Source: Oscillospiraceae bacterium
GTDB taxonomy: Bacteria > Bacillota > Clostridia > UMGS1840 > HGM11507
Assembly (NCBI GenBank): GCA_015068665.1
Contig: SVKB01000015.1
Span: 1-53,103 of the forward strand
Length of the DNA stretch: 53,103 bases
Direction of reading: 5' to 3'
Shown one piece after another: positions 42,143 through 50,692 of this stretch (positions are counted from its first letter, which is position 1; each line of letters opens with the position of its first letter). Under the pieces are notes generated by a model. That model searched no databases, was not told where the DNA came from, and saw only the letters and a program-made list of their open reading frames with translations. The translations under genes and the position numbers were made by a program.

Positions 42143-43204
42143 GTGAAAAAAATACTTTTATTTATCATTGTACTTTCAGTATTGGTATCTGCTTTACCCA
42201 TTTTTGCTGCAGCAGAGGACAAAATTGAGGTTGTTATAAACGGAGAACAGCTTGTAAGCGATGTGCCTGCTCTGATGGTTCCGGTTTATGATGCCGGCGG
42301 AAGCTATGTAGGCGACAGAACCATGCTTCCTTTACGTGCAATAAGCAGTAAGCTAAACTTTGATATTTCCTGGGATGAGCAGACCTCGGGAATAACTATT
42401 TACAGAAATAATCAGCTTATCCTTATGTGGATAGGCAAACAAACTGCATTTTTACTGGACGGTGTCGGTATGGAAAAGGCATACACAATGGATGCTCCTC
42501 CGGAAATAACAAACGGAAGAACCCTGGTTCCCGTAAGAGCGGTTGCTGAACTTTTAGGTGCCGATGTTTCATGGGACGGTGCAACAAAAACAGTTAATAT
42601 AAGCTATAATATCGGTCAGATAGAGGAAAACGAGGGAATTGCCGATCAGTGCACCATATACGGTCAGCTTTTATCAATGGTATATAACGAATACGAAGGC
42701 TTTATGAATGGCACTCTTAAGGGAAGAACAGGTAAAATAGTTCTTACCTCAGGTAAGGAAATGAATTTCGTGGTTTACCCTGAGCTTGCACACGTAACCG
42801 CAGGTCAGTTTATAAGACTTGCAAAGGAGGGGGCTTACAATAATACCATCTTCCACAGAGTAATAAAGGACTTTGTTGCCCAGGGCGGTGGTATAGACGG
42901 TACAACCGGTGAACTTAAGACAGCGGAAAATATCATCGGTGAATTTGTAATGAACGGTCAGTTTAACTTAATGCCTCATAAAAGAGGTGCGCTTTCTCTT
43001 GCAAGACCGGATGATCCGAATGGCGGAAGCAATCAGTTCTTTATTTGTCATACCGACTTAAAGCATCTGGACGGTCAGTATGCTGTATTCGGTAAAATCA
43101 CCGATGGCTTTGATGTGCTTGATGAGATATGTAATACCGTAACCGATGAAAACGATAAGCCGGTTGAAGCGGTTGTTATAAAAGAAATTATAATCAATGA
43201 TTAA
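42143..43204 (+). CDS. Secreted cyclophilin-type PPIase with stalk (CuAO-N) domain
   Basis: 353-residue exported protein starting with GTG behind CGGAGGA. The signal peptide ends FAAAE near residue 25. A copper-amine-oxidase-N-like stalk domain occupies ~28-150, with DRTMLPLRAISSKLNFDISW and GRTLVPVRAVAELLGADVSW. A cyclophilin domain occupies ~185-353, with NNTIFHRVIKDFVAQGGGID, GALSLARP, SNQFFICH and YAVFGKITDG. It catalyses prolyl cis-trans isomerisation outside the membrane, presumably aiding folding of wall proteins. It overlaps the start of the phosphopantetheinyl transferase gene by eight bases. Confidence 0.92.
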   Translation: MKKILLFIIVLSVLVSALPIFAAAEDKIEVVINGEQLVSDVPALMVPVYDAGGSYVGDRTMLPLRAISSKLNFDISWDEQTSGITIYRNNQLILMWIGKQTAFLLDGVGMEKAYTMDAPPEITNGRTLVPVRAVAELLGADVSWDGATKTVNISYNIGQIEENEGIADQCTIYGQLLSMVYNEYEGFMNGTLKGRTGKIVLTSGKEMNFVVYPELAHVTAGQFIRLAKEGAYNNTIFHRVIKDFVAQGGGIDGTTGELKTAENIIGEFVMNGQFNLMPHKRGALSLARPDDPNGGSNQFFICHTDLKHLDGQYAVFGKITDGFDVLDEICNTVTDENDKPVEAVVIKEIIIND

Positions 43205-43748
43205 ATATATTTTTGATATAAAGGATTTAAGTGAAGCTGATTATAAGCACTACCTTGAGAATATGGCTGATTTAAGGCGAAAGAAGGTATCCCGTCTTAA
43301 ATTAAAGGCTGATAAATACCGTACCGTATCTGGCGAAATGCTTGTAAAACAGCATTTCGGTGAGGATTCTATAATAGAAATCGGTGAAAAAGGAAAGCCA
43401 TTCCTTGTAAATAAAAAAGGGGAGTTTTCAGTTTCTCACTCGGGAAGCTATGTTCTTTTATCCGTATCGGATGAGAAAACAGGTGCCGATATTGAATGTA
43501 TACGCCCTTTAAGGGAAAGTCTTATAAAGAAAATATGTACACCTGAGGAAGCGGTATATGTTGAAGCCTCGGATGAGTTCGATAAAAACATTCGTTTGCT
43601 TTTAATATGGACCTTTAAGGAAGCATATTTTAAGTATCTCGGAACGGGAATCGGAAATTTTAAATCGGTAAGCTATTTTGATGAAAGTATAAAACGCGAA
43701 AAAAAGGTAACAGAAAGCTTCGTTTATCACATAATTTATTCCATTTAG
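43197..43748 (+). CDS. 4'-phosphopantetheinyl transferase superfamily protein
   Basis: 183-residue Sfp/AcpT-type enzyme that transfers phosphopantetheine from CoA to a carrier-protein serine. It shows KGKPFLVN (~63), FSVSHSGSYV (~77-86), the Mg-binding GADIECIRP (~95-103) and WTFKEAYFKYLGTGI (~142-156), the complete family signature. It is shorter than Sfp. No NRPS, PKS or carrier protein is in the window, so it may serve acyl carrier protein. It overlaps the cyclophilin gene by eight bases and lies 51 bases before the two-component system. Confidence 0.88.
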   Translation: MIKYIFDIKDLSEADYKHYLENMADLRRKKVSRLKLKADKYRTVSGEMLVKQHFGEDSIIEIGEKGKPFLVNKKGEFSVSHSGSYVLLSVSDEKTGADIECIRPLRESLIKKICTPEEAVYVEASDEFDKNIRLLLIWTFKEAYFKYLGTGIGNFKSVSYFDESIKREKKVTESFVYHIIYSI

Positions 43749-43799
43749 ATTTCACATGTTTTACACAAAAGCAGTTTATTATAAAAGCGGGTGATTAAG

Positions 43800-44462
43800 A
43801 TGAAAAAAATATTAATATGCGATGACGAGCAGAAAATCCGCGAGGTAATAAGAGAATATGCATCCTTTGAGGGCTATGAGGTCTGCGAAGCAGAGGATGG
43901 AGTTCAGGCAATTGAGGCGGTAAAAAAGCAGGATTTTGATGCAATTATCCTGGATATTATGATGCCTCGCATAGACGGTTTTACAACCTGTAAGGAGATA
44001 AAGAAAATCAAGGATATCCCCATCATAATGCTTTCGGCAAGAGGTGAGGAATACGATAAGCTTTACGGCTTTGAGCTTGGAATTGAAGACTATGTGGTAA
44101 AGCCCTTTTCCCCCAAGGAGGTAATGGCGCGTCTTAAGGTTGTTATGGGCAGAAGCTTAAAAAAGGAAGAAAACGTATTTGAAATTTCCGGACTTAAGGT
44201 GGATTTTCCGGGAAGAAGTGTCTATGTCGATAACATAAAGGTGGATATGACTCCCAAGGAATATGAGCTTTTGTTCTATTTTGTGAAGAATAAAAATATT
44301 GCACTGTCCAGGGAAAAGCTTCTTACCGAAATATGGGGCTATGATTATTTCGGTGATGACCGTACGGTTGATACTCATATAAAAATGCTGCGCGGATCTT
44401 TGGGAAAATACAGAGATTACATAGTGACAGTAAGGGGAATGGGGTATAAATTTGAAGTCTGA
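43800..44462 (+). CDS. OmpR/PhoB-family response regulator
   Basis: 220-residue regulator. The receiver domain has acidic residues Asp8-Asp9, phospho-acceptor Asp52 in ILDIMMPR, and Lys101 in VVKPFSP. The C-terminal winged-helix DNA-binding domain (about 125-220) ends with DRTVDTHIKMLRGSLGKY and VRGMGYKFE. The ATG at 43800 has GCGGGTG upstream; a GTG nine bases earlier is an alternative. It overlaps the kinase gene by 11 bases. Upstream, TTCACA (43751) and TTTACA (43760) form a direct repeat nine bases apart, a possible site for autoregulation. Confidence 0.93.
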   Translation: MKKILICDDEQKIREVIREYASFEGYEVCEAEDGVQAIEAVKKQDFDAIILDIMMPRIDGFTTCKEIKKIKDIPIIMLSARGEEYDKLYGFELGIEDYVVKPFSPKEVMARLKVVMGRSLKKEENVFEISGLKVDFPGRSVYVDNIKVDMTPKEYELLFYFVKNKNIALSREKLLTEIWGYDYFGDDRTVDTHIKMLRGSLGKYRDYIVTVRGMGYKFEV

Positions 44463-45876
44463 TAAAATTAAAAAGCCCGGGCTTGTTTATAACCTCTGGT
44501 GGCATTTTGCCGTATTTTCCTTTGTGATAATTCTGATCTTGTGGCTTCTTCAGATTATATTCTTTAACGGCTACTACGAATCAATGAAAATAAGGGAAGC
44601 TGAAAAGCTCGGCAACGAATTAACATTGAGCTATAATTCCACCAATGTATCTGATATACCCTCACACGGTATCTTCAGGCACGGAATGATAGTAAGAAAC
44701 ATAAATCCGGACGGCTCGGGAAATGTTCCTGACAGGATGATAAATGAGCCCCGTATGAGGGGGCATCTTGAAAAAAGAAATTTAGATATATACATAGATA
44801 AGCTTAATAAATCGGGAAAAAATCATATTGTGGAGATTATGACCGATGACTTCAGAGAGACTAATAAAAATATAGTATATCTTTCTAAAATCACGGATGA
44901 AAAAGGTAAGCTTCATTCCTACATTCTTATCCAGACACCGCTTACTCCTACAGATGCTACGGTTCGGGTTCTTAAAAGTCAGCTTATTATAGTCTCTTTG
45001 ATAATCGTACTGATAAGTATCCTGATATCCTTCTTTCTTGCAAGGAACCTGTCAAGACCCATCATAAAAATAAAGGATGCCTCTCTTAAAATGTCATCGG
45101 GTGATTTTAAGGTTCGCTTTGAAGAAGGGGGCTACCGTGAAATAGACGAGCTTGCAGGGGCGCTTAATTATACCGCCGCCGAGCTTTCAAAGAACGAAGC
45201 ATTAAGGCGCGATCTTATTGCAAATGTATCCCACGATTTAAGAACTCCGCTTACCATAATTAAATCCTATGGAGAAATGATTATTGATATCTCCGGGGAA
45301 AACAGGGCAAAAAGAGAAGAACATGTTAATGTTATAATAAATGAAGCGGACAGGCTGTCACTTCTTGTAAACGATATTCTTGACCTTTCCAAAATCGAAT
45401 CGGGTACTTTAGAGCTTGAAATGAAGGAATTTAATATATCCGAAGCGGTAATGAAGGTCTGCGAGCAGTTTAACGGCGCCGCGTCTTTTGAGGGATATGA
45501 TTTTAATATATCTATTGAGGATAACTTAACGGTAACCGGAAATGATGCAAGAATTACCCAGGTTATCTATAACCTTGTTAATAACGCGGTTAATTATACA
45601 GGAGAGGATAAAAAAATATTTATCCGTCTTTATGACAATAAATCAACTGTCCGCTTTGAGGTAACCGATACAGGAAGCGGAATATCCGAGGAGGATAAAA
45701 AGAGAGTGTGGGAAAGATACTACCGTGCCTCCAAAAACAACAAAAGAGAAACCTCGGGAAGCGGTATAGGTCTTGCAATTGTAAAGAATATACTTTCTTT
45801 GCATAAAGCCGACTTTGGAGTTGAGAGTGAAAAGGGAAGTGGCTCAACCTTCTGGTTTGAGCTTATAAAAGCATAA
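44452..45876 (+). CDS. Sensor histidine kinase
   Basis: 474-residue membrane kinase partnered with the preceding regulator. Two TM helices (about 17-39 and 176-197) flank a ~135-residue extracytoplasmic sensor domain. A HAMP domain covers ~198-250. HisKA contains NVSHDLRTPL with His261, and the ATPase has NLVNNAVNYT (N box), DTGSGI (G1) and GSGIGLAIV (G2). It starts with TTG at 44452, overlapping the regulator by 11 bases, with an AAGGGGA site upstream. The stimulus is unknown; its position after a run of envelope genes suggests cell-surface or nutrient sensing. Confidence 0.92.
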   Translation: MKSDKIKKPGLVYNLWWHFAVFSFVIILILWLLQIIFFNGYYESMKIREAEKLGNELTLSYNSTNVSDIPSHGIFRHGMIVRNINPDGSGNVPDRMINEPRMRGHLEKRNLDIYIDKLNKSGKNHIVEIMTDDFRETNKNIVYLSKITDEKGKLHSYILIQTPLTPTDATVRVLKSQLIIVSLIIVLISILISFFLARNLSRPIIKIKDASLKMSSGDFKVRFEEGGYREIDELAGALNYTAAELSKNEALRRDLIANVSHDLRTPLTIIKSYGEMIIDISGENRAKREEHVNVIINEADRLSLLVNDILDLSKIESGTLELEMKEFNISEAVMKVCEQFNGAASFEGYDFNISIEDNLTVTGNDARITQVIYNLVNNAVNYTGEDKKIFIRLYDNKSTVRFEVTDTGSGISEEDKKRVWERYYRASKNNKRETSGSGIGLAIVKNILSLHKADFGVESEKGSGSTFWFELIKA

Positions 45877-45896
45877 TAAAGAAAAGAGGAACAGCT

Positions 45897-46610
45897 ATGA
45901 ACATTTTATTAATAGGAAACAGCTATTCAGTAGACGCAACAAGATACCTTCACCGTATAGCAAGAGCAGATAAGGTAGATATCACTACTGCCTGTATTTA
46001 CATAGGCGGATGTCCGCTGGAAAGACATTTCCGTAATATGCATTCGGAAAAGGATGCATACAATCTTTTTATGAATGGTGAGGAATGTGGCTTTTTTGTA
46101 TCCTTAAAGGAAGCTTTGGTTAACAGAAGCTGGGATGTTATAACTCTTCAGCAGGCAAGCTTTGAAAGCTTTGATTTTAAAAATTACGAGCCATACTTAA
46201 CCGTGCTTTCGGAATATATAAGGACTCTTTGTCCAAATGCAAAAATTTACATACACCAGACCTGGTGTGATAATGTGGACAGTCCCCGTCTTGAAGGCTT
46301 CGGTTTTTCCGACAGTAAGGGTATGCTTGCAGAAATAATAAAAGCTTATGACAAGGCGTGCAAGGAAATAAAAGCAGACGGAATTATAAGGTCAGGTGAG
46401 CTTATCTATTCTCTTTATGAAAACGGTCTTAATCCTGTGTGGAGAGATCATGGGCATGTGTCCTACGGTATAGGCAGACTTGCGGTAGGTCTTTTGTGGT
46501 ATAAAACCTTAACGGGTAATGATATAATGAAAAATACCTTTTGTGATACCGATGAACCGGTTTCGGAAAAAGAGCTTGAAATTATAAAAAAATGTGTAAA
46601 CAGCATATAA
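45897..46610 (+). CDS. DUF4886 (SGNH hydrolase-like) protein
   Basis: 237-residue protein without signal peptide. It opens MNILLIGNSYSVDATRYLHR, the GNSxS block of DUF4886/SGNH-like hydrolases with the presumed nucleophile Ser9. It also has VITLQQASFES (~80-90) and ends with RDHGHVSYGIGRL (~180-192), which supplies the Asp-x-x-His pair. Relatives occur in polysaccharide-utilisation regions and are thought to deacylate glycans. It lies 20 bases after the histidine kinase behind AAGAGGA and is followed by a terminator. Confidence 0.82.
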   Translation: MNILLIGNSYSVDATRYLHRIARADKVDITTACIYIGGCPLERHFRNMHSEKDAYNLFMNGEECGFFVSLKEALVNRSWDVITLQQASFESFDFKNYEPYLTVLSEYIRTLCPNAKIYIHQTWCDNVDSPRLEGFGFSDSKGMLAEIIKAYDKACKEIKADGIIRSGELIYSLYENGLNPVWRDHGHVSYGIGRLAVGLLWYKTLTGNDIMKNTFCDTDEPVSEKELEIIKKCVNSI

Positions 46611-46643
46611 AAGACAGATGCGATAGTTGAATAAAAAGAACGA

Positions 46644-46675
46644 GCCTCTGAGGATTTGCTTTCCTCAGAGGCTTT
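46644..46675. terminator. Terminator after the DUF4886 gene
   Basis: GCCTCTGAGGA (46644-46654) pairs perfectly with TCCTCAGAGGC (46662-46672), loop 7, followed by TTT. On the minus strand a T-rich tail also follows, so it may additionally end the minus-strand DUF1294 transcript. Confidence 0.8.
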
Positions 46676-46779
46676 ACTTGTTACCTATTATTTTTGCAAA
46701 AACAAAATACAAATGAGATTCTTTATTTAAGTATTAATATATTCCGCTTTTTTTGGTCCGTACTTTTTTTTATACACTT

Positions 46780-47349
46780 TTATATATTCATTATGTACAG
46801 TAAAACTACAAGCTGTGTAATAAGAATTACCCTTAAGCCAACATTGAAGTAGCTTTTTTGTGTTTTGTGCCTGAATAAATACATTCCTGCAATTGCACCT
46901 AAAGTACCGCCCATAAATGCAATTCCTATAAGAAGAATAATTGGAATACGGCTTTTTTCCTTAACCGCATAGAACTTGTCCAGTCCGAAGGAAACAGTTG
47001 CCATTATATTAATTAATATCAGGTAGCAGAAAAAGAAGAAATGCTCTTTGAAAAAAGCAATAATATTAAAGTTGAAGCCTTCCTGATGCTTACCCTTTAC
47101 GTAAAGCAGTATAACAGCTTGAATAATAAAAAGGCATATAATAAGAATGCGGGAGAGCATATTTTCTTTAGTGGATTTACGGTCAAAGAAAATTATTCCG
47201 AGTATTGCACCCACACTTCCGCCCAAAGCGGCAATTATGGCTGTAATAATATCAAAAAAACCCTTTTTGGCATATTTATTAACCAAAGGGAATAAAAGTC
47301 CCAGAGTATTAACAATTAAAAGATACGCAATAAAAGGGGGTACGCTCAT
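46780..47349 (-). CDS. Tandem DUF1294 membrane protein
   Basis: 189-residue membrane protein made of two related halves. The second half is a canonical DUF1294 domain: NIMATVSFGLDKFYAVKEK with the DK motif, RIPIILLIGIAFMGGTLGAI and MYLFRHKTQKSYF. The first half repeats the pattern in degenerate form (LGLLFPLVNKYAKKG, then ALGGSVGAILGIIFFDRKS), having lost the DK and FRHKT signatures. DUF1294 proteins are usually ~85-residue single domains of unknown function. AGGAGG precedes the ATG. It diverges from feoAB with its own promoter at 47401-47429. Confidence 0.8.
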   Translation of the reverse strand: MSVPPFIAYLLIVNTLGLLFPLVNKYAKKGFFDIITAIIAALGGSVGAILGIIFFDRKSTKENMLSRILIICLFIIQAVILLYVKGKHQEGFNFNIIAFFKEHFFFFCYLILINIMATVSFGLDKFYAVKEKSRIPIILLIGIAFMGGTLGAIAGMYLFRHKTQKSYFNVGLRVILITQLVVLLYIMNI

Positions 47350-47375
47350 TAAAACTTCCTCCTGTCATAAACTGA

Positions 47376-47394
47376 ATCCGTTTTTATAACGGAT
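47376..47394 (-). other. 5'-UTR hairpin of the DUF1294 gene
   Basis: ATCCGTT and AACGGAT are a perfect 7-bp inverted repeat with a 5-nt loop, 27 bases upstream of the start codon and just after the predicted transcription start. Confidence 0.4.
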
Positions 47395-47400
47395 GAAAAT

Positions 47401-47429
47401 ATTGTAGCATATAAAAAAACTTTTTTCAA
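47401..47429 (-). promoter_or_regulatory. Promoter of the DUF1294 gene
   Basis: On the minus strand TTGAAA (47424-47429), 17 bases, TACAAT (47401-47406), with TG one base before the -10. Confidence 0.65.
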
Positions 47430-47437
47430 GTTATGTA

Positions 47438-47466
47438 TTGACAATATGTATCATATATGGTAATAT
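47438..47466 (+). promoter_or_regulatory. Promoter of the feo operon
   Basis: TTGACA (47438-47443), 17 bases, TAATAT (47461-47466). The -35 is perfect; the -10 matches four of six. Confidence 0.6.
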
Positions 47467-47473
47467 ATAGATG

Positions 47474-47522
47474 GTTAGCTAAGACTAACTTATTTTTAAA
47501 GGCATCAGTTAGTTGTCACTAA
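47474..47522 (+). promoter_or_regulatory. Two GTTAG/CTAAC-type dyads in the feo leader
   Basis: GTTAG-6-CTAAC (47474-47489) and TTAGT-4-ACTAA (47509-47522) lie just downstream of the -10. They resemble half-sites of the DtxR/IdeR metalloregulator box (TTAGGTTAG type). Metal-dependent repression of feoAB here is an inference. Confidence 0.4.
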
Positions 47523-47542
47523 TTAAGAAACGAGGTGTTATT

Positions 47543-47755
47543 ATGAGTATATATAATGCAAAAGAAGGAAAAGAATATATAATCAGCGGTGTAGAAACCC
47601 TTGATGAAGCAACTAAATCATTTTTGTTTTCATTAGGCTGTTACACAGGGGAGCCTATAACAGTTATAACACACCTAAAAAACGGATGTATCGTCTCTAT
47701 TAAGGACAGCCGTTATCATATCGATAAACAGCTTGCACAGGCGATAGCCATATAG
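47543..47755 (+). CDS. feoA: Ferrous iron transport protein FeoA
   Basis: 70-residue SH3-like cytosolic protein. The sequence runs NAKEGKEYIISGVETLDEAT, then FLFSLGCYTGEPITVITHL, and ends SRYHIDKQLAQAIAI, matching FeoA core strands and the C-terminal 'A..I.v' pattern. It is thought to bind and modulate FeoB. The ATG at 47543 follows CGAGGTG; a longer reading from 47513 runs into the leader dyads and is rejected. FeoB starts 41 bases after its stop. Confidence 0.88.
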   Translation: MSIYNAKEGKEYIISGVETLDEATKSFLFSLGCYTGEPITVITHLKNGCIVSIKDSRYHIDKQLAQAIAI

Positions 47756-47796
47756 TGCGGCTGTTTTTTTATAAAAAAGTAATTGGAGAAATTCGT

Positions 47797-49812
47797 ATGA
47801 AAATTGCATTGGCAGGAAATCCCAACAGCGGAAAAACCACCGTATTCAATGCCCTGACGGGAAAAAGTGAAAAGGTGGGAAACTGGGCAGGGGTTACCGT
47901 AGAAAAAAAAGAGGGCTTACTTAAAAAAAGCTTTTACAATGGGGAAGAGGATATTTATATAATCGACCTTCCCGGTACATATTCAATGTCCCCCTTTACA
48001 TCTGAGGAAGGAGTAACCCGTGATTTCATATTAAATGAAAATCCCGATGTTATTTTAAATATAGTTGACGGAACAAATTTAAGCCGTAGTCTTTTCTTTA
48101 CCACTCAGCTTATGGAGCTTGGTATTCCCGTGGTTATTGCAATAAATAAATCGGACATCAACGAGAAAAAACAAACCGTTATAGACTCTGAGGCACTTTC
48201 CTTAAAGCTGTCCTGTCCGGTATTTGAAACAAGCATCAATTCAATAAAGGAGTTTAAAGCGCTCATTGGCGTGGCGATTTCCCTTAAAGGAAAAGGGCAG
48301 GCTCCTGCCTATATTTCATCAATATCCTCTGACAAGTCATCTGCTGACAGGGATGACAGAAAGAGATTTAAATTTGTAAACGGCATAGTATCATCCGTAG
48401 AAAAAAGAAAAATTCTTACGAGAGAAAAAACTCTTCAGGATAAATTCGATGTATACCTTACAAATAAATGGATTGGTATTCCTTTTTTTGCTGTTGTAAT
48501 GTTTCTTGTTTTTCAGATTTCCCAGGCGTGGGTTGGTCCCTTTATTGCTGATGGAATAACCTTGAAAAACGGATTTTTCATCCCCGGCCTTTCGGCTCTG
48601 ACAGAGGCTCTTCAGGAGCTTACAGGCAGTCTTCTTACAGGTGTTAATCCGCTTCTATATTCCCTCGTAGTTGACGGTATAATCGGTGGTGTAGGTGCGG
48701 TTATAGGATTCTTACCTCTTGTTATGGTAATGTATTTTCTGATAGCACTTCTTGAGGACTGCGGATATATGTCCAGGGTTTCGGTGGTTCTTGACCCTAT
48801 ATTCAAAAGAGTGGGCTTGAGCGGAAAGTCGGTTATTCCCATGGTAATAGGAACAGGCTGTGCCGTTCCGGGTGTTATGGCTTGCCGTACCATCCGTGAT
48901 GAAAGGGAAAGACGAGCCACCGCAATGCTTACTCCCTTTATGCCGTGCGGAGCAAAGCTTCCCGTAATTGCACTGTTTTCAGGGGTATTTTTCTCAGATG
49001 CTACATGGATAGGCACTCTTATGTATTTTATGGGGATAATTGTAATTTTCTTCGGTGCGCTTATCGTAAACAAAATAACGGGCAACAAAGCAAAAAAATC
49101 CTATTTTATAATAGAGCTTCCCGAATATAAATTTCCAAGCCTTAAGGGTGCTTTTTTGGCAATGTGCCAAAGAGGCTGGGCATATATAGTAAAGGCAGGA
49201 ACCGTAATTTTAATCTGCAACACTCTGATTCAGATAATGCAAAGCTATACTCCCTCCTTTACTCCGGTAGAGGAAGGGATGGCGCATACTTCAATTTTAG
49301 CGGCAATCTCAAATCCTGTTGCAGTTTTACTTGTTCCTCTCGGCTTTGGTGTATGGCAAATGACTGCCGCCGCATTAAGTGGCTTTATTGCTAAAGAAAA
49401 TGTAGTCGGAACAATTGCGGTGTGCTACGGTATAACCAATTTTATTGATACCGAAGCCCTTGCTGTAACAGGCGGTGTCAACGAAGTTGCCATGGTGCTT
49501 AATCTCACAAAGGCTGCTGCCTTATCCTGTCTTGTATTTAATTTATTTACGCCTCCCTGCTTTGCCGCAATGGGAGCAATGAACTCGGAATTGAAAAGTG
49601 CAAAATGGTTCTGGAGCGGAATCGCCCTTCAGCTTTCCACAGGTTATACTCTTTCGTTTATCGTATACCAGGTTGGTACCTTTATTGAAACAGGTGCCTT
49701 CGGACAGGGCTTTACGGGAGGTCTGATTGCAGTTCTTATATTTACAGCGGTTATAGCTTATCTTTGTATAAAAGGAACTTCTTTTAAAAATAAAAAAGGT
49801 GATAGAATATGA
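47797..49812 (+). CDS. feoB: Ferrous iron transporter FeoB
   Basis: 671-residue Fe2+ transporter in the cytoplasmic membrane. The N-terminal G domain has G1 GNPNSGKTT (7-15), the switch region VGNWAGVTVEKK (26-37), DLPGTYSMSP (~56-65) and NKSD (~117-120). A helical GDI region follows, then a polytopic membrane domain. The two Gate motifs contain the conserved cysteines GTGCAVPG (~351) and TPPCFAAMG (~585). The start at 47797 is supported by TTGGAG. It overlaps the downstream Cys-rich small gene (ATGA). Confidence 0.96.
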   Translation: MKIALAGNPNSGKTTVFNALTGKSEKVGNWAGVTVEKKEGLLKKSFYNGEEDIYIIDLPGTYSMSPFTSEEGVTRDFILNENPDVILNIVDGTNLSRSLFFTTQLMELGIPVVIAINKSDINEKKQTVIDSEALSLKLSCPVFETSINSIKEFKALIGVAISLKGKGQAPAYISSISSDKSSADRDDRKRFKFVNGIVSSVEKRKILTREKTLQDKFDVYLTNKWIGIPFFAVVMFLVFQISQAWVGPFIADGITLKNGFFIPGLSALTEALQELTGSLLTGVNPLLYSLVVDGIIGGVGAVIGFLPLVMVMYFLIALLEDCGYMSRVSVVLDPIFKRVGLSGKSVIPMVIGTGCAVPGVMACRTIRDERERRATAMLTPFMPCGAKLPVIALFSGVFFSDATWIGTLMYFMGIIVIFFGALIVNKITGNKAKKSYFIIELPEYKFPSLKGAFLAMCQRGWAYIVKAGTVILICNTLIQIMQSYTPSFTPVEEGMAHTSILAAISNPVAVLLVPLGFGVWQMTAAALSGFIAKENVVGTIAVCYGITNFIDTEALAVTGGVNEVAMVLNLTKAAALSCLVFNLFTPPCFAAMGAMNSELKSAKWFWSGIALQLSTGYTLSFIVYQVGTFIETGAFGQGFTGGLIAVLIFTAVIAYLCIKGTSFKNKKGDRI

Positions 49813-49952
49813 AGGATCTAATTGTAATTTTAATATTAGTTATAATAGTTGCCCTTGCAGCTTTATATATTATAAAGCGAAAAAAAGCAGGGGATAAATG
49901 CATAGGCTGTCCCTATGCAAAGGAATGTAAAAAGAACTCCTGCGGAAAATAA
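49809..49952 (+). CDS. FeoB-associated Cys-rich membrane protein
   Basis: 47-residue protein of the FeoB-associated Cys-rich type. It has one N-terminal TM helix (LIVILILVIIVALAALYII, residues 4-22) and a short basic linker. A cysteine cluster follows: CIGCPYAKECKKNSC (30-44). Its ATG overlaps the FeoB stop codon by four bases. Members follow feoB in many Firmicutes and may help iron or electron handling, but the role is unproven. This is the last intact gene before the accessory tail. Confidence 0.9.
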   Translation: MKDLIVILILVIIVALAALYIIKRKKAGDKCIGCPYAKECKKNSCGK

Positions 49953-49986
49953 CACACATTTTTGTCCTGGTCTTGACAGAATCATA

Positions 49987-50188
49987 TGCGGTGCATAGCA
50001 CCGCAGCTAAATTCGCTAACGCGAGCTAAATTGAGTAAACTCAGCTAAATTTCCTATGGCAGCTAAATGTGCTTCGCACGCTTAAAGCGAATTTAATTTA
50101 GCTACTCCAAAGGAGTAATTTAGCTATGAAGCGAAGCGGGATAATTTAGCTTTGCAACTTGTTGCAAAATTTAGCTAAAACAAGTTGC
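49987..50188. repeat. Palindromic mosaic array: 4+4 inverted AGCTAAAT motifs with mini-hairpin spacers
   Basis: The octamer AGCTAAAT occurs at 50005, 50024, 50043 and 50061. Its complement, as AATTTAGCT, occurs at 50095, 50117, 50143 and 50168. The spacers differ and most are themselves small palindromes: TGCGGTG-CATAG-CACCGCA, TCGC-TAAC-GCGA, TGAG-TAAA-CTCA, GTGC-TTC-GCAC, TACTCC-AAA-GGAGTA and TTTGCAA-CTTG-TTGCAAA. The whole array is also a large inverted repeat. The 296-base gap from 49953 to 50248 holds no gene. Confidence 0.85.
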
Positions 50189-50248
50189 ATCTAAACCTTA
50201 TGCCTCGCAATAAAAATATGTCGAATAATGTAGAAAAAAGGAGAAAGT

Positions 50249-50666
50249 ATGTTTAGAAAGAAAAAAAGAAAAGAAAATTCCTGAAAATACATATAGAGTT
50301 ATAAAAATTAGTAAAGAGGCATTGTTCGAATTTATTTATGAATCATTTACAGATAATCAGGAAACTTTTTTTGATATAACAGATGGTACAAAAATAGCTA
50401 CCTCGTTTGATATGGATTGGGAAAAAGAAGTATATGTGTTAAAAAATTTATGACACAGCATCATTTCAGATTTTGAAGAATTATTCAAAAGGACACATGA
50501 TTTGGCAAAAATAACAGATTTACCTGAATGCGTACTTTACAATATGGATAGAATAAAACATGAAATTAACGATATACAAGGCGAATGCTGCGAGGAATTA
50601 TATAATATTATGAGCAAGTTGGATATTTTTTTGGAAGAAGGGATTTGTATACCACCGCAATTGTAA
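50249..50666 (+). pseudogene. Decayed gene of unknown function
   Basis: An ATG at 50249 with AAAGGAG upstream reads only 11 codons (MFRKKKRKENS) before TGA. The downstream coding frame is shifted at the A-rich run near 50261-50276. It continues PENTYRVIKISKEALFEF and so on to LKNL, meets a second in-frame stop (TGA at about 50451), then continues HSIISDFEELFKRTHDLAK to a final TAA at 50664. Joined, it would encode about 138 residues, rich in Glu/Asp/Lys, with no recognised family. One frameshift and one nonsense codon mark it as inactive. A TGTCGAA box lies 24 bases upstream of the ATG. Confidence 0.7.
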
Positions 50667-50692
50667 GATTTAGGATAGTTATGTAAAATGTA

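Noticed and set aside
48612..49088. 158-codon open frame on the minus strand inside feoB
   Set aside because: It is fully antisense to the conserved FeoB membrane domain and its product is low-complexity; not a gene.
49987..50188. Possible CRISPR array
   Set aside because: Repeat units are only 8-9 bases, flip orientation halfway, and spacers are self-complementary; no cas genes are present.
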